Source: Bryobacterales bacterium (GTDB lineage: Bacteria; Acidobacteriota; Terriglobia; Bryobacterales; Bryobacteraceae). From it: a stretch of 5,293 bases of DNA. The stretch is from the NCBI GenBank assembly GCA_003487005.1, contig DNFG01000447.1:1-5293 (forward strand), in the 5' to 3' direction. Shown piece by piece: positions 1-5,293 of this stretch. A program made the position numbers and the translations under genes. Numbering within the stretch: position 1 is the first letter of the stretch; every line of letters starts with the position of its first letter. The notes under the pieces were generated by a model. That model did not search any database. It had not been told where the DNA came from and saw only the letters and a program-made list of their open reading frames with translations.

Positions 1-58
1 TTTTTTCAATGGTTTGGGCGAGGGGCCGAACGCATAGAGAAGATTGATTTGCGTTAAT

Positions 59-80
59 CGAAGACGAAGGGAGGTCTTCG
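59..80 (+). promoter_or_regulatory. Hairpin presenting the ribosome-binding site of the 143-aa gene
   Basis: CGAAGAC (59-65) is exactly complementary to GTCTTCG (74-80), giving a 7-bp stem, extendable by a T58-G81 wobble. The 8-base loop (66-73, GAAGGGAG) holds the Shine-Dalgarno core GGAGG (70-74), whose last G lies in the stem. The ATG follows five bases after the stem. In RNA this would expose, or partly sequester, the ribosome site; as DNA it could be a spaced inverted-repeat operator. I see no convincing -35/-10 pair in 1-84. The stem is short enough to be chance. Confidence 0.4.
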
Positions 81-84
81 GACC

Positions 85-516
85 ATGTTTATGACGAACC
101 TGCAAGCCGCTCAGGAGCGGCAGGAAGTGGACAGAAGCATCTGTCTTGGGCTGGATGAGTCGGGGTATTTGTGCTCGCCCGTGGCGTTGCGACCGGAGGA
201 AATTGAGACATTCAAGCACTTCCGGGAGGAGTTGGCGGAGGTGATCCGGCCGGATGGTGTGCTGCAGATGCACTATTATCAGCAGGTGCTGCAGGCGCAG
301 TGGAATTTGCAGCGGTTGTTCGCGGAGGAGACGTGGCTGCTGGCGTGCAGTCCGAGTCTGTTCGAGGAGAACGAGGACACGCGGAGACTGGAGCGGTTGG
401 CGCGGCACAAGCGGCAACTGGAGATCTCGCACCTGCGCGGGTTGCGGCAGTTGAGGCAGTTGCAGAAGCGGGAGCAGGAACCGGAAGCGGCGGCGGCAGC
501 GGCCGACTGCGGATGA
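85..516 (+). CDS. Hypothetical protein, 143 aa, helical with Arg/Leu-rich C-terminal coiled-coil-like tail
   Basis: No function can be assigned. The start at 85 is preceded by AGGGAGG (68-74), ten bases from the ATG; a second ATG two codons later is too far from it. The protein is soluble, with no signal peptide or membrane segment. Residues about 33-88 (PVALRPEEIETFKHFREEL, then RPDG, then a QAQWNLQRLFAEE helix) recall a dispersed hypothetical-protein family that I know from Acidobacteria and Planctomycetes. Its members typically carry a GPxTPEGKxxSxxNAxxHGL-like N-terminus followed by an acidic helix, a P-x-G turn and a W/R-rich helix. The N-terminal motif is absent here, and I see no trace of it in any frame of the 84 upstream bases. 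Residues about 98-133 are charged heptad-like helix rich in Arg, Leu and Gln, followed by six Ala (135-140) and DCG. The gene converges on the envelope operon and is probably unrelated to it. That it is a real gene is well supported by the ribosome site and amino-acid composition; the family link is from memory. Confidence 0.8.
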   Translation: MFMTNLQAAQERQEVDRSICLGLDESGYLCSPVALRPEEIETFKHFREELAEVIRPDGVLQMHYYQQVLQAQWNLQRLFAEETWLLACSPSLFEENEDTRRLERLARHKRQLEISHLRGLRQLRQLQKREQEPEAAAAAADCG

Positions 517-527
517 GGGGAAGGAGG

Positions 528-1748
528 TCAGAAGCTGTAGCGGAGCGTGAAGCAGGCGTGCGAATTGCGGCGGAACTGGCCCAGGAAGTCGTCCTGGCGG
601 CCGCGAATGAGCACATAGCCGGCGGTCCAGCGCCAGTTCCGGCCCGCCATTCTTGAGTACTCCCATTTGCTGTAGAATCCGCGGCCGTTCTGGCGGATGG
701 CCCCCTCGAAGGCGAGAGAGCTGAGGGGGTTGAGGTTGTAGCTGGCGCGGCCGAGGAAGGTTTTGGTGATGCCACGATCGGGGGCGAAGTCGAGAGGAGA
801 ACGGCGTTTGGTGATGTGTTCGCCGGCGTATCCGCCGGTGAACACCCATTCGCCGGAGATCTTCTCGGCCTGGAAGACGTACTGGAGGTAGTGGTCGGCT
901 TCCGGGCTGGTGGAAGTAAAGAAACCGGCTTCGCTTTTGAGCGTGAACCAGCGCAGGGGGATGGCGGCGTCGGCACCGTACATTCGCATTTGGGGGAAGA
1001 AGCGCTGGACTTGGATGGCGGGTTGGGGGAAGAAGCGTGGGGAGGCGTTGAGGAGGGGGAGATGATTGAAGCCGTCGTAGAAGCTGAGGGAGAATTCGTA
1101 ACCGGCGCCGAGGCGGTTGAAACGGGCGCCGGCCTGGGCGCGTTGGGGGAAACGAAAGCCGAGGTCGTCGATGGGGAGGGCGCGAACGTCTTCGGGGAGG
1201 ACGACCCAGCGCTGATTCAGGAGAGGCGAGCGGGAGGGCGTGAAGCCGGGAGCGTAGACGAGGTCGATGGTGTTGGAGCCGCGTTCGTAAGTGGCGCGGA
1301 CGGCGGTGATGCCGAGGAATTCGGGGTTGAAGACGTTGAGGAAGTCGCGGGGGGCGAAGCGGTCGGTGGGGTTGAGGAGGTCGGCTTTGCCCCAGCGGAT
1401 GAACTGGCGTCCGGCTTCGAGGGTCCAGCCGCGGTGGTTGAAGAGGAGGCTGAGGCGGCGGAGGGAGGCGGCGGGGCGCTGGAGGCGGCGGTCGAAAAGG
1501 TCGAGGCGGGGTTCGCGTTCGAACTGGCGGTGGGAATCGAAGCGGGCGTCGGCCCAGGCGTGGAGGCGGAGGTTGGGGCGGAGTTGGAAGGAGGATTCGT
1601 AGCGGAGGAGGGCTTCGCCGACGTAGCGGGCGCTGTCGCCGGGGGCGGTCTGGGAGAAGAAGAAGGAGCGGGATTCGAGGTAGCCGCGCTGCTCCACCAC
1701 CTGGGCGGCGAGGGGGAGGGCGAGGAGGAAGAGGGCGAGGGGGCGCAC
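528..1748 (-). CDS. Secreted outer-membrane beta-barrel protein, 406 aa
   Basis: Likely an outer-membrane channel or receptor, the last gene of the operon. An N-terminal signal peptide (RPLALFLLALPLAAQ, residues 2-16) has cleavage expected near residue 15-16. There is no lipobox Cys. The rest is alternating polar/aromatic strands typical of a barrel (for example YEFSLSFYDGF at 217-227 and WVFTGGYAGE at 301-310), and the protein ends in LRYSF, the terminal-Phe signature recognised by the BAM insertase. The most distinctive segment is GRQFIRWGKADLLNPTDR (113-130) followed by FAPRDF. This resembles the G-RQ-x-x-WG...D...PRD motif I associate with DUF1302-like and related barrels; family membership is uncertain. 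About 390 mature residues would suit roughly 14-18 strands. The start is GTG at 1746-1748, 5 bases after the preceding stop with no Shine-Dalgarno, so translation probably depends on coupling. The next internal Met is residue 253, so the GTG start is preferred. Substrate unknown. Confidence 0.85.
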   Translation of the reverse strand: MRPLALFLLALPLAAQVVEQRGYLESRSFFFSQTAPGDSARYVGEALLRYESSFQLRPNLRLHAWADARFDSHRQFEREPRLDLFDRRLQRPAASLRRLSLLFNHRGWTLEAGRQFIRWGKADLLNPTDRFAPRDFLNVFNPEFLGITAVRATYERGSNTIDLVYAPGFTPSRSPLLNQRWVVLPEDVRALPIDDLGFRFPQRAQAGARFNRLGAGYEFSLSFYDGFNHLPLLNASPRFFPQPAIQVQRFFPQMRMYGADAAIPLRWFTLKSEAGFFTSTSPEADHYLQYVFQAEKISGEWVFTGGYAGEHITKRRSPLDFAPDRGITKTFLGRASYNLNPLSSLAFEGAIRQNGRGFYSKWEYSRMAGRNWRWTAGYVLIRGRQDDFLGQFRRNSHACFTLRYSF

Positions 1749-1753
1749 GGGGT

Positions 1754-2503
1754 TCAGGAGAGGCGGCGGAGGGCCTGGAGGGTGAAGCGGTCGGCGGGGA
1801 GGGTGACGTTGTACTCGAGTTTTTCGAGTTTGAGGATGGTGCGGGAGTTGCGTTCGACGTCGTGCATGTCGAGGGTCCGGGCGGTCCAGATGCCCTGGAC
1901 GCGTTCGATCTGGGCGTATTTGAGTCGGCGGATGAGTTTGTCACCGCGGAAGGATTCGACCTGGGCGAAGACGAAGTCGGATTTGCGGATCCAGAGGAGG
2001 CTGCGGGAGTACTGGGAGCGGGCTTCGGGTTTGGGGGTGGCCTCGATGCGCCAGCAGGGGGCGCCGTCGATGGATTCTTCGCCGGTGAGTTTGTAGGTGG
2101 AGCGGTCCACATCGCGTTCTTCGAGGTCTTCGAAGGTGAAATCGGTGCCGAAGAAGCGGGTGCGGCGGTCCTGGAAGGCGATGCGGCGATCGCGCTGGAC
2201 GGCGGGGGTCCACATCCACTGATCGGAGGCGCGGTCGGGGTGGTTGTGGATGAGGAGGGCGACGCCTTTGACTTCGGGGGGATCGGTGAAGCGGAGGAGG
2301 GCTTTGGAGTCGCCGGCGGAGCCGAGGCGTTCGTAGATCCAGCGTTTGGTGGTGATTTTGCGTTTGGCGTCGATGACTTCGAGGGTGCCTTCGTAGCGCT
2401 GGGAGCCGGCCTGGGCGCGTTTTTGGGATTCGGCGACGATTTCGCGAGCATTTTGCGCGCTTAAAGTGGCGGTCAGAAGCAGGAAAAGGGCGAGTTTATT
2501 CAT
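1754..2503 (-). CDS. LolA-like periplasmic carrier (outer membrane lipoprotein-sorting protein family), 249 aa
   Basis: Probably a periplasmic protein with the LolA-type open-barrel fold that carries a hydrophobic cargo between membranes. The signal peptide is MNKLALFLLLTATLSA, cleaved before QNA; there is no lipobox Cys, so it should be soluble. The mature part matches the COG2834 / PF17131 (LolA_like) pattern as I know it: a repeated-strand N-terminal half, then SKALLRFTDPPEVKGVALL (67-85), a QWMWTP segment (95-100), FFGTDFTFEDLEERD (117-131) resembling the family's F-G-TDFT/S-YEDL motif, and a C-terminal strand ending near LPADRFTLQAL. It is longer than classical LolA (about 180-200 aa) and has a single Cys (150). 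The start is ATG at 2501-2503, inside the last codons of the permease gene. It is favoured over a TTG two codons upstream because GAGG lies nine bases before the ATG and the ATG gives a normal signal-peptide n-region. Sitting between an FtsX-type ABC permease and a barrel, it is inferred to receive cargo from the permease. Confidence 0.88.
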   Translation of the reverse strand: MNKLALFLLLTATLSAQNAREIVAESQKRAQAGSQRYEGTLEVIDAKRKITTKRWIYERLGSAGDSKALLRFTDPPEVKGVALLIHNHPDRASDQWMWTPAVQRDRRIAFQDRRTRFFGTDFTFEDLEERDVDRSTYKLTGEESIDGAPCWRIEATPKPEARSQYSRSLLWIRKSDFVFAQVESFRGDKLIRRLKYAQIERVQGIWTARTLDMHDVERNSRTILKLEKLEYNVTLPADRFTLQALRRLS

Positions 2504-5048
2504 ATTCAAGGGCCTCGACGAGAGAACCGCGGACGGCGCTTTCGGCGGGTCCGAGGGCGGAGAGGAGGGCGGAGCCGAGCAGGACGGGGAGCATCAGGAG
2601 GGCGATTTCGAGGGGGAACTGGTATTCGAGGCGGAGTCCGGCGAGGTCGCGGCGGGTGATTTCGAGGATGTAGGCGAGGTGGACGGCGCCGAGGGCGAAG
2701 CCGATGGCGAGTCCGAGGACGCCGATGGTGACGGCTTCGAGCCAGATGGTGTGGCGGATCTGGTTGCGAAGGCCGCCGACGGCCTGGAGGACGCCGAGTT
2801 CGCGGCGGCGGTCGGCGATGGAGACGGTGAGGGTGTTGACGATGCCGAGGATGGCGACGAGGACGGCGACGAGGATTTGAACGTAAGTGAGGCCGAACCA
2901 CTGATCGGTGATGCCGAGGATGTAGTCGCGGAGTTCCTGATTGGTGAAGACGAAGAGGCGGGTCTGGGCGCCGAAGCGGTCGAGGATGGCCTGGCGGAGA
3001 GCGGGGATGGGGGTGTTGGGGGCGGCGTAGATGCGGAAGACGTCGACGGTTTCGTCGCGCCAGTGCTGGACGTAGAGGCGGCGGTCCATCATGATGGTGC
3101 CCTGCTGGTCGGAGAAGTCGAGGACGATGCCGAGGACAGGGAGTTTGAGGAGACCGGAGGGGGTGGGGAGAGAGAGGGTGTCGCCCTTGTTGATCCGGCG
3201 GAGGGTGGCGAAATTGTCGCTGATGACGACGCCTTCGCCGCGCATGGCCTGGAGATACATGGTGTTGGGGTCGCCTTCGATGACGCGCATCTGGACGCGC
3301 TGGGCGATTTTGGCGACATCGGCGGCGACGAGCATGACGGGGACGCCCTGGTAAACGATGCGGGCGGTGCGGGCAGGCTGGACCTCTTCGACACCGGGGA
3401 TTTCGGCGAGTTCGGCGGCCATGGAGAGGGGGAAGCGGAAACTGCGAGTGGTGAGGGATTCGGAGGAGGTGACGAAGAGGTCGGGGTTGAGGGCGGCGTC
3501 CATCCAGCGGCGGATGTGGTCGTAGCTGGAGCGGGAGATGCCGGCGAGGCCGATGACGAGGGCGACGGAGAGGGCGAGGGCGGCAACGGTGCCGGAAGTG
3601 CGGCGGGGGGCCTGGAGGAGGCTGTCGGCGGCGAGGGCGCCTTCGACGGGACGGACGGCCTTGAGCAGGGGGCGGAGGAGGCGGGTGAGCCAGGAGCCGA
3701 GGGCGGGGGTGAGAAGGAGGACGGCGACGACGCTGAGGAGGTAGCCGGTATAGAAGAAGATGGGCTGATGTCCAAAGAAGACGCAGGCGAGGGCGCCGGC
3801 GAGAGCGGCGAAGGCGATCCACATGCGGAGGCGGTTTTCGCCTTCGCTGATGACCTGGACGCGGCCTTTCTGGAGGGCTTTGACGGGGTCGATGGAGGCG
3901 GCGGAACGGGCGGGGAGCCAACCGGCGAGAAGGCTGGTGACGACGCCAATGACGAGGGCGGCGAGGAGGAGGCGGGGGTCGGCGGAGATCTCTTCGGCAC
4001 GCTGGGCGACGCCATAGACTTCGCCGAGGAAGGTGCTGAGGTAGGAGGCGAGGGCGCGGGCGATGACGACGCCGAGGGCGACGCCGGCGATGGAGCCGGC
4101 GAGTCCGGCGATGCCGCTTTCGATGAGGAAGAGGCCACGGATCTGGGCGCGGGTAGCGCCGAGGGCGCGGAGGATACCGATTTCGGAGCGGCGCTGGGTG
4201 ACGGCGATGTTGAAGGTGTTGTAGATGAGGAAGAGTCCGATGAGGAGGGCGAAGATGCTGGTGATGTTGGCGGTCATCGAATAGACCTGGGCCATGGCTT
4301 CGAACTGCTGGCCGCGGGCGGAGGGGGGTTCGACCTGGAGGCCGGGGCCGAGGCGGGCCTGGAGGGCGAGGCGGGCGTCGTCGACTTTGATGCCGGGGCG
4401 GAGGGCGATGTCGATGCGGTCGAAGCGCATGCCGCGGCCGAGGACCATCTGGGCGGAGTAGATGTCCATGATGGCGAGGTTGCCGCCGAAGGCGGAGGCG
4501 AGGCCGTCTCCCTTCATGACGCCGCGGATGGTGAACTGCCTGGGGCCCGCCATGGTTTGCATGGTGATTTTGTCGTTGAGATTGAGGCCGGTGCGCTGGG
4601 AGAAGGCGGTGGTGATGATGATGGAGTCGGGCTGGGCGATGAAGACGAGGGGGTCGTCGATGATGGCTTCGTCGGCGTTGTCGAGGTCGTAGTCGCGGAG
4701 GGAGCGGTCGCCGGTCATATCGACGCCGAGAATGAGGAGGTTGCCCTGGCCTTCGATGCCGGACTGGACGGCGGCTTCGATGACGGGGACGGCGACATCG
4801 ACTTCGGGGGCGTCCTGGACCTGTTCGAGGACGGATTCGGGGAAGCCGGTTTCGCCGGCAGAGACCTGGAGTTGGGTGGCTCCGGCGATTTTGTCGACGG
4901 TCTGGTTGAAGGCGAACAGGACGCTCTGGTTGGCGGTGTGCATGCCGACGAAGACGGCGACGCCGAGGACGATGCCGGCGGTGGTGAGGGCACAACGGAG
5001 CAGGTGTTTGCGGACGTACGGCCAGGTGATGAGGCGGAGGAGCATCAT
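2496..5048 (-). CDS. ABC transporter permease, FtsX superfamily with two MacB-like periplasmic domains, 850 aa
   Basis: This is the inner-membrane subunit of a type VII (mechanotransmission) ABC system. It has ten predicted helices: about 18-40, 261-283, 309-333, 357-381, 409-426, 430-452, 485-505, 718-742, 768-795 and 811-833. Two large periplasmic domains lie at about 41-260 and 506-717 (MacB_PCD-like), each followed by an FtsX domain. The hallmark coupling sequences follow helices 2 and 8: RRSEIGILRALGAT (287-300, with GATR) and RRRELGVLQAVGG (747-759). PARSAASIDPVKALQKG (379-395) is the typical end of an FtsX domain, and the C-terminus GSLVEALEYE mirrors it. Ten helices and two periplasmic domains in one chain match the YbbP-like long form; MacB and LolC/E have four helices, and BceB has only one large loop. 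Such permeases move lipids, lipoproteins or peptides by mechanical coupling and do not carry solutes through the membrane core. The start is the first of two tandem ATGs, 2 bases after the ATPase stop and without Shine-Dalgarno, suggesting termination-reinitiation. Confidence 0.95.
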   Translation of the reverse strand: MMLLRLITWPYVRKHLLRCALTTAGIVLGVAVFVGMHTANQSVLFAFNQTVDKIAGATQLQVSAGETGFPESVLEQVQDAPEVDVAVPVIEAAVQSGIEGQGNLLILGVDMTGDRSLRDYDLDNADEAIIDDPLVFIAQPDSIIITTAFSQRTGLNLNDKITMQTMAGPRQFTIRGVMKGDGLASAFGGNLAIMDIYSAQMVLGRGMRFDRIDIALRPGIKVDDARLALQARLGPGLQVEPPSARGQQFEAMAQVYSMTANITSIFALLIGLFLIYNTFNIAVTQRRSEIGILRALGATRAQIRGLFLIESGIAGLAGSIAGVALGVVIARALASYLSTFLGEVYGVAQRAEEISADPRLLLAALVIGVVTSLLAGWLPARSAASIDPVKALQKGRVQVISEGENRLRMWIAFAALAGALACVFFGHQPIFFYTGYLLSVVAVLLLTPALGSWLTRLLRPLLKAVRPVEGALAADSLLQAPRRTSGTVAALALSVALVIGLAGISRSSYDHIRRWMDAALNPDLFVTSSESLTTRSFRFPLSMAAELAEIPGVEEVQPARTARIVYQGVPVMLVAADVAKIAQRVQMRVIEGDPNTMYLQAMRGEGVVISDNFATLRRINKGDTLSLPTPSGLLKLPVLGIVLDFSDQQGTIMMDRRLYVQHWRDETVDVFRIYAAPNTPIPALRQAILDRFGAQTRLFVFTNQELRDYILGITDQWFGLTYVQILVAVLVAILGIVNTLTVSIADRRRELGVLQAVGGLRNQIRHTIWLEAVTIGVLGLAIGFALGAVHLAYILEITRRDLAGLRLEYQFPLEIALLMLPVLLGSALLSALGPAESAVRGSLVEALEYE
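2513..2516 (-). promoter_or_regulatory. Ribosome-binding site for the LolA-like gene, inside the permease reading frame
   Basis: On the minus strand GAGG ends nine bases before the ATG at 2503. The coding strand here is strongly pyrimidine-rich and the two other internal gene starts of the operon lack any purine-rich site, so this short GAGG stands out. It decides for ATG at 2503 rather than TTG at 2509, which would leave only three bases of spacing. It lies within the last six codons of the permease. Confidence 0.5.
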
Positions 5049-5050
5049 GG

Positions 5051-5293
5051 CTAGAGGGCAGGCTGGCGGACGAGATCTTCGACGATGTGGCCGTCGCGGA
5101 GGGTGATGGTGCGGGGGCAGGTGGCGGCGACTTCGCGGTCGTGGGTGACCATCAGGACGGTAGCGCCGAGGCGGGCGTTGAGGTCGCGGATGAGATGGAG
5201 GATGTCGGCGCCGGTGTGGGTGTCGAGGTTGCCGGTGGGTTCATCGGCGAGGAGGACGGGGGGGTAGACGGAGAGGGCGCGGGCGATGGCGAC
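5051..5293 (-). CDS. ABC transporter ATP-binding protein, LolD/MacB class (C-terminal 80 residues, N-terminus outside window)
   Basis: This is the cytoplasmic ATPase that powers the adjacent FtsX-type permease. The visible part opens with VAIARAL, which directly follows the ABC signature (LSGGQxQR) in this class; the signature, Q-loop and Walker A lie beyond the right edge. Visible motifs are Walker B VLLADEP with the catalytic Glu (residues 13-19 of the fragment), the D-loop TGNLD (20-24), and the switch His in VLMVTHD (46-52). The [10 protein letters not shown] string is characteristic of the LolD/MacB/FtsE/YbbA group. The protein ends shortly after the usual [13 protein letters not shown] strand, so it is a stand-alone ATPase of expected C-terminal length, not fused to a permease as in MacB. 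The stop codon TAG lies two bases before the permease ATG. All motifs present look intact, so an active enzyme is expected. Confidence 0.95.
   Translation of the reverse strand, partial: VAIARALSVYPPVLLADEPTGNLDTHTGADILHLIRDLNARLGATVLMVTHDREVAATCPRTITLRDGHIVEDLVRQPAL

Larger units (their letters stand above)
528..5293 (-). other. Four-gene envelope transport operon (ATPase, permease, LolA-like, outer-membrane barrel)
   Basis: Four minus-strand genes run without room for internal promoters. The ATPase stop is 2 bases before the permease start, the permease stop overlaps the LolA-like start by 8 bases, and 5 bases separate the LolA-like stop from the barrel start. The promoter lies beyond the right edge, upstream of the truncated ATPase gene. 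No intrinsic terminator (hairpin plus U-tract) is visible after the last stop codon, so transcripts may run into the convergent 143-aa gene. The layout suggests coordinated, translationally coupled production of one machine spanning cytoplasm to outer membrane. Confidence 0.8.

Noticed and set aside
1..58. Possible promoter elements or an in-frame N-terminal extension upstream of the 143-aa gene
   Set aside because: No -35/-10 pair with acceptable spacing could be found, and the same frame is closed by TAA at 55-57 with no start codon between it and the ATG at 85.
581..597. Inverted repeat CCAGGA-AGTCG-TCCTGG, 65 bases after the end of the 143-aa gene, as a possible terminator
   Set aside because: The stem is only 6 bp, no T-tract follows on either strand, and it lies inside the coding sequence of the barrel gene (around the RQDDFLGQF residues).
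1021..1700. Recurrent GAGGCGG/GGAGG-like words suggesting tandem repeats
   Set aside because: The words are irregularly spaced and follow from Leu/Arg/Ala/Pro codons ending in C on the minus strand. No constant period or repeated peptide is present in the barrel protein.
816..2096. A 426-codon + strand open frame spanning the barrel and LolA-like genes, and a 200-codon one at 1862-2464
   Set aside because: Same G-skew shadow effect, with low-complexity Gly/Glu/Ala/Val products, opposite two genes with clear signal peptides and family motifs.
2506..4995. An 829-codon minus-strand frame overlapping the permease in another register
   Set aside because: The product is nearly all Arg, Pro and His, the expected out-of-frame reading of C-rich coding DNA. 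The in-frame permease has helices and FtsX motifs.
2466..5054. An 862-codon open frame on the + strand exactly opposite the permease gene
   Set aside because: Its protein is almost only Gly, Asp, Glu, Ala and Val. Minus-strand codons ending in C become GNN codons in this register, and stops (TNN) would need codons ending in A, which are rare here. It is a composition shadow of the well-supported permease, with no recognisable domain.

Overview
The window is a GC-rich bacterial stretch, almost entirely coding. It holds one small gene on the + strand (85-516) that converges on the 3' end of a tight minus-strand operon (528 to beyond 5293). Signal peptides, a beta-barrel outer-membrane protein and a LolA-like periplasmic protein point to a diderm bacterium. 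The best guess is Acidobacteriota (Bryobacterales/Solibacter-like). This rests on the high GC, the style of the small + gene, which resembles a dispersed hypothetical-protein family I associate with that group, and general gene character. No marker gene is present, so the assignment is tentative.

In transcription order (right to left) the operon encodes four proteins: (1) the C-terminal 80 residues of a LolD/MacB-type ABC ATPase, cut by the window edge; (2) an 850-residue, ten-helix FtsX-superfamily permease with two large periplasmic domains, of YbbP/LolC-E type; (3) a 249-residue secreted LolA-like protein (COG2834, 'outer membrane lipoprotein-sorting protein'); and (4) a 406-residue outer-membrane beta-barrel with a signal peptide and a terminal Phe. 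The junctions are +2 nt, -8 nt and +5 nt, so the four are very probably co-transcribed and translationally coupled. Read together they place one component in each envelope layer: a cytoplasmic motor, an inner-membrane extractor, a periplasmic hydrophobic-cargo carrier and an outer-membrane barrel. The natural inference is a Lol-like trans-envelope route for a lipid, lipoprotein or other hydrophobic molecule. The cargo cannot be read from the sequence.

The + gene encodes a 143-residue hypothetical protein with an Arg/Leu-rich coiled-coil-like tail and a six-Ala run near the end. Its Shine-Dalgarno sits in the loop of a small perfect hairpin. Only 11 bp separate its stop codon from that of the operon, with no recognisable terminator.

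The + strand is strongly G-rich over C across the whole window, whichever strand is coding. This skew makes the minus-strand genes end most codons in C and opens very long spurious antisense reading frames on the + strand, including one of 862 codons opposite the permease. No RNA genes, insertion sequences, CRISPR arrays or attachment sites were found.
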